A DNA stretch of 44,664 nucleotides, from NCBI GenBank assembly GCA_023392945.1, contig JAEWNB010000089.1, forward strand, positions 1-44,664. The letters are read 5' to 3'. Of the stretch, positions 16,450 to 25,116 are shown piece by piece. Within the stretch, counting starts at the first letter, position 1. Every line of letters begins with the position of its first letter. Below the pieces are notes generated by a model, which made no database searches, had not been told where the DNA came from, and was given only the letters and a program-made list of their open reading frames with translations. The DNA comes from Bacteroidota bacterium. Lineage in GTDB: Bacteria > Bacteroidota > Bacteroidia > Bacteroidales > WCHB1-69. The position numbers and the translations under genes were made by a program.

Positions 16450-17541
16450 ATGAATAAAAATTATTATTGTGTAATCATGGCCGGAGGAATAGGTGCCCGA
16501 TTTTGGCCAATGAGTAGAATGGCAACTCCCAAACAATTTATTGACATTCTTGGTGATGGAACTACTTTAATCCAGAAAACTTTTGATAGGTTTCAACAAA
16601 TTTGTCCCAAAGAAAATATATATATTGTCACCAATGCTGCATATCTTAAATTGGTAAAAGAACAACTCCCTTCTGTCCCTGAAGAAAACATCATATTGGA
16701 GCCTTCACGGAGAAATACTGCCCCATGTATAGCCTATGCAAACTATAAAATTCAAGCTAAAAATCCAAATGCTGTCATCGTTGTTGCCCCATCAGACCAT
16801 GTCATTAATAACGAGGAGATTTTTCTTGATGTGATTGAAAAGGGTTTAAGTGCAGTTTCTAAAAATGATTGGTTGCTCACCATTGGCATAAGACCTTCCA
16901 ATCCTAATACCGGATATGGATATATTCAATATAATGAAGATGTTGTTTATCAAGAAAACCCATCTATCTATGCTGTTAAGACCTTTACTGAAAAACCCGA
17001 ACTCAGAATGGCAAAGCAATTTATTGAAAGCGGTGATTTTCTTTGGAATGCAGGAATTTTTATGTGGTCATTGACATCCATACAAAAAGCTTTTGAATTA
17101 TATCTTCCTGAAGTTGACAATCTTTTTAAGCAAGGAAAAGGTGTTTACAATACTCCTTCTGAAGGGGTTATTATCAAACAGATTTATGAAGTTTGTAAAA
17201 ACATTTCCATTGACTATGGCATAATGGAAAAAGCACGCAATGTTTATGTTTATGCCGGCAATTTTAGTTGGTCTGATCTTGGCACATGGGGTTCATTGTT
17301 TGATATTCGTAACAAGGATAAAAATAACAATTCTGTCATTGGCAAAAGAGTAAAACTATATAATTCAACCAATTGTATTGTTAATATGCCTAAGAATAAG
17401 GTGGTAGTTGTACAGGGGTTGGATGATTATATTGTGGTTGAAAGTGAAGATGTACTTTTAATTTGCAAAAAAGAAGATGAACAACAAATTCGCCAATTTG
17501 TTACCGATGTGCAAGTAGATTTTGGTGATAAATTTGTTTAG
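16450..17541 (+). CDS. manC: Mannose-1-phosphate guanylyltransferase
   Basis: 363 residues. Makes GDP-mannose from mannose 1-phosphate and GTP for glycan synthesis. The nucleotidyltransferase signature AGGIGARFWPMSR lies at 11-23, with a conserved lysine in TPKQF. PSDHVI carries the metal-binding aspartate, and TEKPE and WNAGIFMW follow in the expected order. The length fits a monofunctional enzyme: the C-terminal cupin phosphomannose isomerase domain of bifunctional forms is missing. Single gene with its own promoter, convergent with the HdrA-like gene 14 nt away. Confidence 0.93.
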   Translation: MNKNYYCVIMAGGIGARFWPMSRMATPKQFIDILGDGTTLIQKTFDRFQQICPKENIYIVTNAAYLKLVKEQLPSVPEENIILEPSRRNTAPCIAYANYKIQAKNPNAVIVVAPSDHVINNEEIFLDVIEKGLSAVSKNDWLLTIGIRPSNPNTGYGYIQYNEDVVYQENPSIYAVKTFTEKPELRMAKQFIESGDFLWNAGIFMWSLTSIQKAFELYLPEVDNLFKQGKGVYNTPSEGVIIKQIYEVCKNISIDYGIMEKARNVYVYAGNFSWSDLGTWGSLFDIRNKDKNNNSVIGKRVKLYNSTNCIVNMPKNKVVVVQGLDDYIVVESEDVLLICKKEDEQQIRQFVTDVQVDFGDKFV

Positions 17542-17555
17542 AAAAAAATTAAGTT

Positions 17556-18575
17556 TTAATTCGATTTATTTTCTGATTCAATAATGGTGCATGCTGCGGA
17601 TCTGCCATCTGCAATAGCGTCGGCAATGCTCATTGGGCGTTTTGCGGAGCCAGCCACAAAGAGTCCGTCTTGAATCGTCTTGTTTTCTTCCAGAAAGCGA
17701 TCTTTTCCCAATGCAAATCCATAAGGACCATCAATGCCGCATTTATGTGAAAGAGCTTTGGTCCCGGAGGAGGCTTCCATTCCCACCATCAGTACCAAAA
17801 AATCAGTAGTCATTTTCAGTGGAGTTCCAACCAAAGTATCTTCAGCTTTAATCTGAATTTTCCCGTCAAAAGTAGCGGCAGCTTCTGAAATCCGACCACG
17901 GACAAACTTAACCCCGTAGGTTTCTTGTGCCTCCCGGTAGAGTTCTTCAAAAGATTGCCCCCACATACGCAAATCCATATAAAAAATATAAATTTCTGCA
18001 TCAGGCAACAATTTAGCAGCTTCAATAGCTTGCTTAACAGCAGTGACACAACAAATTTTAGAACAATAATCATTACCGGATTTTTCATCCCTTGAGCCAA
18101 CACATTGCAAAAAAACTATTTTTCCGGGAGGTTCATCCATTGAATTGAGGATGTGATTTTCCTGAAACATTTTTTCCAGGTCAAGAGAAGTAATCACCCC
18201 GTTATAGATACCGTACCCCAACTCTTCTTTCAGGGTAGCATCAAAAGGGGTATAGCCGGTAGCAAGCAAAACGGTGTCGACTTTATATTTAGTTCCTTTC
18301 TTATCTGTCAGTTCCCATTCATTATTATGATTGACAATATCTATTATTTCACTATTCAGATGTAACGAAATATTAGGATGATTAATCTCAGCCCTCATTT
18401 TATTAACCAGATCCACTGCCAATGAAAAATCGGGAAAAAGTCTGGCTTTATTCATTATATTACCGGCAATATCACTTTCTTTTTCAAAAAGGAGTACCTT
18501 AAAATTGTTTTTACTTACTATGGAAGCAGCCTCAATTCCGGCAACACCGGCTCCTATAATGGCAATTTGTTTCAT
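17556..18575 (-). CDS. HdrA-like FAD-dependent oxidoreductase
   Basis: 339 residues. FAD-binding GAGVAGIEAA lies at the N-terminus, TVLLATG mid-way, and a second dinucleotide motif near the end (GLFVAGSA, ADAIADGRSAA). The segment QCVGSRD...YCSKICC holds the four cysteines (C-x12-C-x3-CC) that bind the HdrA-specific [4Fe-4S] cluster, and MDLRMWGQSFEELY is also HdrA-like. It is short: the N- and C-terminal ferredoxin-like cluster domains of methanogen HdrA are absent. It follows the HdrB-like gene by 36 nt. Likely a flavin-based electron carrier of unknown partner, in the cytoplasm. Not a methanogenesis gene in this context. Confidence 0.88.
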   Translation of the reverse strand: MKQIAIIGAGVAGIEAASIVSKNNFKVLLFEKESDIAGNIMNKARLFPDFSLAVDLVNKMRAEINHPNISLHLNSEIIDIVNHNNEWELTDKKGTKYKVDTVLLATGYTPFDATLKEELGYGIYNGVITSLDLEKMFQENHILNSMDEPPGKIVFLQCVGSRDEKSGNDYCSKICCVTAVKQAIEAAKLLPDAEIYIFYMDLRMWGQSFEELYREAQETYGVKFVRGRISEAAATFDGKIQIKAEDTLVGTPLKMTTDFLVLMVGMEASSGTKALSHKCGIDGPYGFALGKDRFLEENKTIQDGLFVAGSAKRPMSIADAIADGRSAACTIIESENKSN

Positions 18576-18611
18576 GATAATAACAATTAAAAAATTTCTT
18601 ACTAAACAAAA

Positions 18612-19667
18612 TTAAACCAACAAGTTAATTGGATTTTCGGGTCTGGGCAGCACTTGTCCGGAAATTCCCTTATATTTTTCGTCGATATTATAAGGAATTC
18701 CGATTTTATCGAGCAATCTTTCCACCTGAATTTGGTGAAGTTGCATTCCCAGCAGCCAAGGGTCGTAACCTAGCAGCATTCCGGCCATTTCTTCATAAGT
18801 GAGGACAGGAATACCGTATCCGTTTTTATCATACGTTTTATTATTCATTTCAGCGATAGTATATTGCCATCTGTCTAAAAACAAATTGCAACCGGGGCAG
18901 TTAGTAACGATAAAGTCGGGTTCATAAGGTTCCATTGATTCAAATTTCTTTTTTGAATTGGCAATAGAATAGCCGCGATTTTCAGTGAGCATATAATGTC
19001 TGAACCCGAAGCCGCAACAGTGTCTTCTTTCAGGATAGTCAACTACTTCACCGCCCCACGATTCAATCATGCCGGCCAGAACATGGGGAAATTCGGCTTT
19101 GCCGATACCGGCTTCAGGAAATATTTTGGCATAATGGCAGCCTATATGTTCCACCACCTTTAATGGTTTTCCTGTAAAGCGGTTCACCAGTTTAAATTTC
19201 ATTTTCTCTTTCAATTCATTTCTGAATTTATAAATTATATCGGAGGGGTGAGCCAAATTCAACGGGATTTCAAATTTTCTACCGGTGGTTTCGAAAAGAA
19301 TTTTTCTTGTCTTTTTTAGTAATTCCGGATTATGATTCCACAATGCAATCATCTCAGTAAAAATGCCAAAAGAAGTAACGCAAGAAGGAACATAATTTTC
19401 ATATCCGGCATCTGACATTAGTGAAAAGAGTCTTGCTACAACAGTCAAAGTGGTTTCGAGCGGAACAATATCAGTATGATAGCCTATTCCTGTACAAGTA
19501 TGTTGGTTGGCTTCGTCGTAAATATCTTTTCCCAATTCTTCGCGCATGATTCTTAAAAAGGCTGTTTCAGAACCCGGAAAGAATGTTTGTCTGATACAAC
19601 TCCTCTCGTAAAAAAAATGATCATCCGCGATTGCTTTCTGATATTCATTCCAATAGTGCTGTTTCAT
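18612..19667 (-). CDS. HdrB-like cysteine-rich (CCG domain) protein
   Basis: 351 residues from ATG 19667. The longer frame begins at TTG 19697, which lies inside the -7 element, so it cannot be right. The second CCG motif is complete: GCHYAK, then HCCGFGFRH, then NCPGC. The first is partial (TCTG...SC), so one of the two noncubane clusters of true HdrB may be lost. The family reduces disulfides or passes electrons between ferredoxin, flavin and quinone partners. It leads a two-gene unit with the HdrA-like gene; no HdrC or MvhD homologue is beside them. Confidence 0.85.
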   Translation of the reverse strand: MKQHYWNEYQKAIADDHFFYERSCIRQTFFPGSETAFLRIMREELGKDIYDEANQHTCTGIGYHTDIVPLETTLTVVARLFSLMSDAGYENYVPSCVTSFGIFTEMIALWNHNPELLKKTRKILFETTGRKFEIPLNLAHPSDIIYKFRNELKEKMKFKLVNRFTGKPLKVVEHIGCHYAKIFPEAGIGKAEFPHVLAGMIESWGGEVVDYPERRHCCGFGFRHYMLTENRGYSIANSKKKFESMEPYEPDFIVTNCPGCNLFLDRWQYTIAEMNNKTYDKNGYGIPVLTYEEMAGMLLGYDPWLLGMQLHQIQVERLLDKIGIPYNIDEKYKGISGQVLPRPENPINLLV

Positions 19668-19694
19668 AGAGGAAAATGTTAAGGTATTGAAGTG

Positions 19695-19702
19695 CAAAGG
19701 TA
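19695..19702 (-). promoter_or_regulatory. -7 promoter element for the HdrB/HdrA-like operon
   Basis: TACCTTTG followed by C on the - strand, a close match to the consensus, 27 nt before the ATG at 19667. Confidence 0.6.
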
Positions 19703-19825
19703 ATATTAATTAATAAGAAATATCCTTATTTTGTTAAACTTTTTTAAGACTTCTTTTGCATAAAATGAAAAATAGTAAACAGCCGATAAACTTTTGGAAA
19801 TGTAGCTAAATAAGAGCTGTAAATG

Positions 19826-20620
19826 TCAGAGAACAATACAATTCTTAATATTCAATTTCAGTGGATAATCACTAATGGCATATAAAGCGGAGCCGCTTCC
19901 CGAAAGGGAGGCATAGAGCGCTCCTGCATGGTAGAGAGAATTTTTAATTTCCTCTAAGGGAGGATATTTAACAAACAAATTTTTCTCAAAATCATTTTTA
20001 AGATAATATTTCCATTCCCCAACAGGGATTGAGAGAATATTCTTCAATGAAAAAGAGGCCGGTTGAGGTGTTACCCATTTATAGGCATCTGCTGTTGAAA
20101 CAGAAAAGCGAGGTTTTATAATCGTGATAATTTTATCGGACAAATCTAACGGGATAGTTTCTAGTATTTCCCCTTTTCCGGAGGCATAAGCAGGTTTATT
20201 CTCAATAAAAAAAGCCACATCGCTACCCAATTTTGAAGCATATTGTTTGAGCTTTTCAACGGGAATATTCAACTCAAACAATTCATTAAGCATTTTAAGG
20301 GTAAATGCAGCATCAGCGGAGCCGCCTCCAAGACCAGCCCCAATCGGAATATTTTTAGTTAAAATAATTTCAATTCCGGGAAGATGATACTCCTTTTCAA
20401 GTAATCGATAAGCTTTTGTACATAAATTACTTTCAGGATCTTTAAGAAAGGAGGCGTTAACAATGGTTAGTTTTAACGAAGAGTCATTTTTAAGAATTTC
20501 TAATTTATCAGTTTGACAATCAACAGGATAAAAAAAAGTTTCCAAGTCATGAAAACCATCATCTCTTTTTTTTGTTATAAAAAGTCCAATATTAATTTTA
20601 AAATTGGGGAATGAAATCAT
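19826..20620 (-). CDS. ispE: 4-diphosphocytidyl-2-C-methyl-D-erythritol kinase
   Basis: 264 residues. GHMP-family kinase that phosphorylates CDP-methylerythritol in the MEP isoprenoid pathway. The ATP-binding loop PIGAGLGGGSADAAF (about 91-105) is intact; NFKINIGLFITKKRDDGFHDL at the start (residues 5-25) contains the catalytic-region lysine and the substrate-binding part, and SLSGSGSALYA near the end is the third GHMP motif. It shows that the host uses the MEP route rather than mevalonate. Start ATG at 20620, 13 nt after the expected transcript start from a promoter that faces and overlaps the GH3 promoter. Confidence 0.95.
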   Translation of the reverse strand: MISFPNFKINIGLFITKKRDDGFHDLETFFYPVDCQTDKLEILKNDSSLKLTIVNASFLKDPESNLCTKAYRLLEKEYHLPGIEIILTKNIPIGAGLGGGSADAAFTLKMLNELFELNIPVEKLKQYASKLGSDVAFFIENKPAYASGKGEILETIPLDLSDKIITIIKPRFSVSTADAYKWVTPQPASFSLKNILSIPVGEWKYYLKNDFEKNLFVKYPPLEEIKNSLYHAGALYASLSGSGSALYAISDYPLKLNIKNCIVL

Positions 20621-20628
20621 TTTTATTA

Positions 20629-20636
20629 TAATTTTG
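20629..20636 (+). promoter_or_regulatory. -7 promoter element for the GH3-family gene
   Basis: TAATTTTG on the + strand with a TTG at 20604-20606 as -33 box (22-nt spacer). Its mirror image on the other strand begins 3 nt away, forming TAATTTTGCGTCAAAATTA. Confidence 0.65.
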
Positions 20637-20639
20637 CGT

Positions 20640-20647
20640 CAAAATTA
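20640..20647 (-). promoter_or_regulatory. -7 promoter element for ispE
   Basis: TAATTTTG on the - strand with TTG at 20670-20668 as -33 box (20-nt spacer). That -33 box lies in codon 2 of the GH3 gene. Confidence 0.65.
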
Positions 20648-20664
20648 CAAAAAATTGCTACTTT

Positions 20665-22182
20665 ATGCAACTAATAAACATGGCCATTAGGGGCTATTTT
20701 TCTCACAGAAATAATAGAGTAAGCAATCTTTACCGGCACTCGTTAAAAAATCAGGCAAAATGGCTCACCTATATCAATAATAAAGGGTCTAATACACTTT
20801 TTGGGAAAGAACATCATGTCGAGGCTACCATGAGTTATTCTCAATTTGCAGAAAGGATCCCGTTATATGATTACAATTCTCTCTTTCCTTACATAGAAAG
20901 GATTATCAGAGGAGAGGACAATATTTTATGGAACAGTAAAATTAAATGGGTTGCAAAATCATCAGGGACAAGTGATTCCAAAAGCAAATACATACCTGTC
21001 AGTTATGAATCGCTGATTTTCAATAATTATATTTCTGCGCAAGATTCCCTGACTTTTTACACAAAAATGGTTCCAAACACCAATATTTTTTCCGGAAAAG
21101 GAATAACATTGGGAGGTGGGTTTCAAGAGAAACAGGAAAATGTAAAAGTTAAATGCGGTGACATTTCCGCCATATTACTTGACAACATGCCACTGGTAGG
21201 GGATTTTTTAAGAGCCTCAAATAGAAAAATATTACTGAACAGCAATTGGGATAAAAAGTTACAGCTTCTTGCCGAAAGTACTCAACACGAAAACATAACT
21301 TCTTTATCGGGAGTGCCTTCCTGGATGTTGTTGGTGTTAAAAGAAGTGTTGCGATTACAAAATAAAGATAACATTTTAGATGTGTGGCCCAATTTGGAAT
21401 TATTTTTTCATGGTGGAGTATCTTTTGCTCCCTATTATGAAGAATACAAAAAAATCATTCCGAATGATAAGTTTTTATATTTGAATGTTTATAATGCATC
21501 AGAAGGCTTTTTCGGGTTGCAGGATCAGATTCATTCTGATGAATTGCTTCTTTTGACTGATAATGGAGTTTTTTATGAATTTATTCCGATGAATGAAGTG
21601 GGATCTATAGGAGCAACTGCCATACCATTGGAAGATGTGAAAATTAATCAGAACTATGCAATGGTCATTACCACTCTGGGTGGATTATGGCGTTATATTA
21701 TCGGAGATACAATTCAATTTACCTCACTCAATCCCTTCCGTTTTAAAATAACCGGTCGTACAACGCATTATATCAATGCATTTGGAGAAGAGGTAATTGT
21801 TGACAATGCCGATAAAGCAATCAATAATGCTTGCCAAAAAACAGGAGCCAGTTATATCAGCTATACTGCAGCTCCTATTTTTCTTGAAAAAGACAATTCA
21901 AAAGCATGTCATGAATGGGTAATTGAATTTACAACTCCACCTTCAGACATTAATCTTTTTGGAGAAGTTCTGGATGAAACATTAAAATCATTAAATTCCG
22001 ACTACGAGACAAAGAGAAGTAATGATTTAATCTTAAAAAAACCTAAAATTCATGTAGCAAAACCGGGAACATTTATAAAATGGCTCGAAAAAAACAACAA
22101 ATTAGGAGGACAGCATAAAGTTCCTCATTTACAGAATAATCGTGAAATTATTGAAGAAGTATTGGGTTTAATGGAAAACTAA
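20665..22182 (+). CDS. GH3-family acyl-acid amido synthetase-like protein
   Basis: 505 residues. The GH3 fold is an acyl-adenylate-forming enzyme; plant members join jasmonate or auxin to amino acids. Seen: SSGTSDSKSKYIPVS at about 110-124, the ATP-binding loop, YNASEGFFG for the adenylate, and GGLWRYIIGDTIQF with the conserved R-Y-x-x-G-D. Bacterial members are common in Bacteroidota but I know of no proven substrate. The ORF ends inside the convergent purE gene (4-nt overlap). ATG 20665 fits the promoter; an internal ATG at codon 6 is possible. Confidence 0.88.
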   Translation: MQLINMAIRGYFSHRNNRVSNLYRHSLKNQAKWLTYINNKGSNTLFGKEHHVEATMSYSQFAERIPLYDYNSLFPYIERIIRGEDNILWNSKIKWVAKSSGTSDSKSKYIPVSYESLIFNNYISAQDSLTFYTKMVPNTNIFSGKGITLGGGFQEKQENVKVKCGDISAILLDNMPLVGDFLRASNRKILLNSNWDKKLQLLAESTQHENITSLSGVPSWMLLVLKEVLRLQNKDNILDVWPNLELFFHGGVSFAPYYEEYKKIIPNDKFLYLNVYNASEGFFGLQDQIHSDELLLLTDNGVFYEFIPMNEVGSIGATAIPLEDVKINQNYAMVITTLGGLWRYIIGDTIQFTSLNPFRFKITGRTTHYINAFGEEVIVDNADKAINNACQKTGASYISYTAAPIFLEKDNSKACHEWVIEFTTPPSDINLFGEVLDETLKSLNSDYETKRSNDLILKKPKIHVAKPGTFIKWLEKNNKLGGQHKVPHLQNNREIIEEVLGLMEN

Positions 22183-22655
22183 TCCAGTTTACTATTCAAG
22201 ACTTTATCACGCATATCGATTCTGTACTTCTCCAGTTTTTCTGCAATTTCATTATCCGAGATGCTCATAATTTCCACTGCCAGCAAGGCAGCATTTTTAG
22301 CCTGATCAATGGCTACAGTTGCCACCGGGATCCCTCCCGGCATTTGAACAATTGACAGCAAAGAATCCAGGCCGTTAAGTTGAGCAGATTTGATAGGAAC
22401 GCCAATCACCGGTAAAGTGGTTTTTGCAGCTGTAAAACCGGCAAGATGTGCTGCACCTCCGGCACCTGCTATAATTACTTTCAAGCCTCTTTCTCTTGCC
22501 GTTGAAGCATATTCCAAAGCTTTATCGGGAGTTCTGTGAGCACTAATTACAAGTTTTTCATAAGGGATGTTAAACTCTTCTAAAATATTACATGCTTCTT
22601 GCATGATTTTCCAATCACTGGTTGAGCCCATGATGACTCCAACTAATTTTTTCAT
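22179..22655 (-). CDS. purE: 5-(carboxyamino)imidazole ribonucleotide mutase
   Basis: 158 residues. Class I PurE moves the carboxyl group of N5-CAIR to carbon 4 in purine synthesis. Seen: MGSTSDW at 9-15, SAHRTPDKALEYA at 39-51, and GAGGAAHLAGF at 63-73, all active-site segments. purK, which makes its substrate, is not in the window. It starts 21 nt after nadK and its last 4 nt overlap the end of the convergent GH3 gene. Confidence 0.95.
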   Translation of the reverse strand: MKKLVGVIMGSTSDWKIMQEACNILEEFNIPYEKLVISAHRTPDKALEYASTARERGLKVIIAGAGGAAHLAGFTAAKTTLPVIGVPIKSAQLNGLDSLLSIVQMPGGIPVATVAIDQAKNAALLAVEIMSISDNEIAEKLEKYRIDMRDKVLNSKLD

Positions 22656-22676
22656 ACTTTATTATTATAGGATAAA

Positions 22677-23552
22677 TCAAATTTCAGTTATATTTCGCTT
22701 GTCAAGACCCCACATAAGTTTTTCCCTAATGACACTAAAAAAATCGGCAGAATGAAATCGCACAGTTTTAATAGTAAACTTCTCTTTAGAAATGGTCAGG
22801 CGAACGGGATTTTTTACAATAGCTCTTATTGAATCCAATGTAAGAGAAAAATTCTCGCTTCTACTTTCAAAAGTTACCGTGATAATATCGTCAGCAGGAA
22901 CAATAATGGGTCTGACAGACAAGCTATGGGAGGCAATGGGAATAATAACATTGGCGTTGACCATTGGCATAATGATAGGCCCCCCGCAACTTAGGGAATA
23001 GGCAGTAGATCCTGTCGGGGTAGCTATGATTAGTCCATCGGCCCAGTAAGTGTTGACAAATTCGTCATTAATCCAAACTTTGATTGTGTTGACATAGGAG
23101 AGGTCCGAAGAGTGTAGAGTGATATCATTCAATGCATATTTAGAGAGAAGCTCGATATGGTCATCACTTTCCAAATGCAGCAAAGCTCTCTCTTCTAAAA
23201 TATACTCTTTGTTTTCCAACATCGTGAATGATTGTTCAAAAGCATTTTTATTGATACCTGTCAGAAAGCCTATACGGCCGGTATTAATTCCAACAATTGG
23301 AATAGAAAGGTCTCCCACCAGATTGGCACAATCTAAAAAAGTCCCGTCACCACCTAAAGAGAAAAGAAAATCGGGTTGAGGTTGATTTTTTAAATCCTGA
23401 TAAGTGGCAAAGAAGGGAATATTATCAAAATGATCTTTGAAATTAGCGGAAATCAACAACTCATTACCTTTAACTGTAAGATAATCAATAACATTACGAA
23501 TAAAACAGACGTCATCGTTATTGCGATTTCTGCTGTAGATTGCAATTTTCAT
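22677..23552 (-). CDS. nadK: NAD kinase
   Basis: 291 residues from ATG 23552; the frame continues to a TTG at 23567 but the ATG begins the conserved MKIAIYSR start. Phosphorylates NAD to NADP in the cytoplasm. Seen: SLGGDGTFLD (GGDGT with catalytic aspartate), NTGRIGFLTG, NDITLH and TPTGSTAYSLS, in the family order. It lies 17 nt downstream of buk and 21 nt upstream of purE, all on one strand, so the three are likely co-transcribed. Confidence 0.95.
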   Translation of the reverse strand: MKIAIYSRNRNNDDVCFIRNVIDYLTVKGNELLISANFKDHFDNIPFFATYQDLKNQPQPDFLFSLGGDGTFLDCANLVGDLSIPIVGINTGRIGFLTGINKNAFEQSFTMLENKEYILEERALLHLESDDHIELLSKYALNDITLHSSDLSYVNTIKVWINDEFVNTYWADGLIIATPTGSTAYSLSCGGPIIMPMVNANVIIPIASHSLSVRPIIVPADDIITVTFESRSENFSLTLDSIRAIVKNPVRLTISKEKFTIKTVRFHSADFFSVIREKLMWGLDKRNITEI

Positions 23553-23569
23553 TTTATTTTTTATCAATA

Positions 23570-24643
23570 TTAAACATAGGTTTCAGGAACGAGCTCTCCT
23601 TTCATAACCAATAATGCATTCATAGCCAACGACTTCATTTCATCTTCTCCCGGATATACAAAAACAGGAGCAATCCAATCAATATATTTTTTTATTCTGG
23701 CAATCATTGGTTTTCCATAAGCTATTCCACCTGTTATCAGAATTGCATCAATTTTTCCTTTAAGAACGACAGCAGCTCCGCCAATTTCTTTAGAAACCTG
23801 ATAAGCCATGGCTTCTTCCAGCAGTTCTGCCTTTGGATTTCCATCAATAGCTGCTTTTTCAACCGCATACGCATCGTTACTGCCGAAATAGGCTACATAC
23901 CCTCCCTTTCCAACTATCATTTTTCTCATATCTTCAAAGGAATATTTTCCGCTGAAACAAGCTTTAATAACCTGATTCATAGGAAGAGTCCCTGAACGTT
24001 CAGGAGAAAATGGCCCATCGCCATCCAATGCCTGGTTCACATCAATGACCATTCCTTTGCAATGAGCTCCAACACTAATTCCTCCGCCCATGTGCACAAC
24101 AATCAAGTTTAAATCTTCGTATTTTTTATTGATTTCCTTGGCATAAGTTCTGGCTATTACCTTTTGATTAAGTGCATGGAAAATAGAAATTTTTTCAAAT
24201 AACGGATGACCTGTAATTCGGGCAACATCCTGCAATTCATCCACAACAACAGGATCAGCAATATAGGCACAGGGAAGACCCAATGCCTGAGAAATACTAT
24301 CAGCAATTAATCCTCCCAGATTGGAGGCATGTTCACCGGAAAAACCCATTCTAAGATGTTCTTTCATTAATTCATTTACCTTATAAACGCCGGATTTAAC
24401 AGGTTTTATCAATCCACCTCTCCCAATAATAATCGCCAAAGAATTTAAATCAATATTTTGCATTTTTAATTCTTCCAATATTACACTTTTTCTATAATCA
24501 TACTGGTCGGTAACGTTTTTAAAACCAACCAATTCTTCAGAAGAATGTTTGATGTTTTTAATATAGATTTGTTCTTCATTTTCAAACACCGCGATTTTAG
24601 TACTGGTTGAACCCGGATTTATTACAAGAATTCTGTTTTTCAT
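23570..24643 (-). CDS. buk: Butyrate kinase
   Basis: 357 residues. ASKHA-fold kinase that converts butyryl phosphate and ADP to butyrate and ATP; relatives use branched-chain acyl phosphates. Seen: VINPGSTSTK at 5-14 (phosphate 1), VVHMGGGISVGAH mid-protein and LITGGIAYG near the end. Butyrate kinase runs with phosphotransbutyrylase (ptb), normally adjacent; ptb is not next to it here. Neighbours are nadK and purE downstream. Start ATG at 24643; no clear -7 element was found upstream. Confidence 0.93.
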   Translation of the reverse strand: MKNRILVINPGSTSTKIAVFENEEQIYIKNIKHSSEELVGFKNVTDQYDYRKSVILEELKMQNIDLNSLAIIIGRGGLIKPVKSGVYKVNELMKEHLRMGFSGEHASNLGGLIADSISQALGLPCAYIADPVVVDELQDVARITGHPLFEKISIFHALNQKVIARTYAKEINKKYEDLNLIVVHMGGGISVGAHCKGMVIDVNQALDGDGPFSPERSGTLPMNQVIKACFSGKYSFEDMRKMIVGKGGYVAYFGSNDAYAVEKAAIDGNPKAELLEEAMAYQVSKEIGGAAVVLKGKIDAILITGGIAYGKPMIARIKKYIDWIAPVFVYPGEDEMKSLAMNALLVMKGELVPETYV

Positions 24644-24695
24644 AATAAAATTGAAATAGTAGATATAATTAAATTGAATATTTATTTATTGAAAA

Positions 24696-25067
24696 TTAAG
24701 GGGTTTTTACTGAAACAATGTTGCTATATCCCGTTCCTGCATTTGTTTTCACGTAAGCCCTGATGTAATATGTTGTATCAATTTCTGTCAATTTCATTTT
24801 CCATGAATAATTGATTTCATTTCCACCGGAATTAATCACTTCAATGGTTGAATTTTCATCAATTATTGAAGGCTCTCCAAAAAAACTAACACAATAACCT
24901 TGTTCCGAGAAATAGGAACACCCTCCGTCATCTAAAATAGTAACATGACATTCAGTCCATACCGAATCAGGATTATAGTCAACGTTCAAAGAACAATCAA
25001 CAGGGTCAAATTTGGCACAACTCTGAAAAAAGAAAAGAGAAATAAAGATAAAATACAAATTCTTCAT
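24696..25067 (-). CDS. Small lipoprotein with fibronectin-like strand motif
   Basis: 123 residues from ATG 25067. The open frame runs further upstream but through the -7 element and into the previous gene, so the ATG before MKNLYFIFISLFFFQSC is chosen. The signal peptide ends in FQSC, a loose lipobox with Cys at about residue 17. The C-terminal TTYYIRAYVKTNAGTGYSN resembles the fibronectin type III-like strand common in Bacteroidota surface proteins. The middle holds several more cysteines. Function is unknown. Confidence 0.65.
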   Translation of the reverse strand: MKNLYFIFISLFFFQSCAKFDPVDCSLNVDYNPDSVWTECHVTILDDGGCSYFSEQGYCVSFFGEPSIIDENSTIEVINSGGNEINYSWKMKLTEIDTTYYIRAYVKTNAGTGYSNIVSVKTP

Positions 25068-25088
25068 ATTCCAATTATTTATAGTTGA

Positions 25089-25096
25089 CAAAGATA
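25089..25096 (-). promoter_or_regulatory. -7 promoter element for the small lipoprotein
   Basis: TATCTTTG on the - strand, 22 nt before ATG 25067. It fixes that start over the longer frame. Confidence 0.55.
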
Positions 25097-25116
25097 GAAA
25101 ATTTTCAAAAGAAATT

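Noticed and set aside
19668..19697. TTG start of the HdrB-like protein giving ten more residues
   Set aside because: That TTG is the end of the TACCTTTG -7 element, so it would not be transcribed from this promoter.
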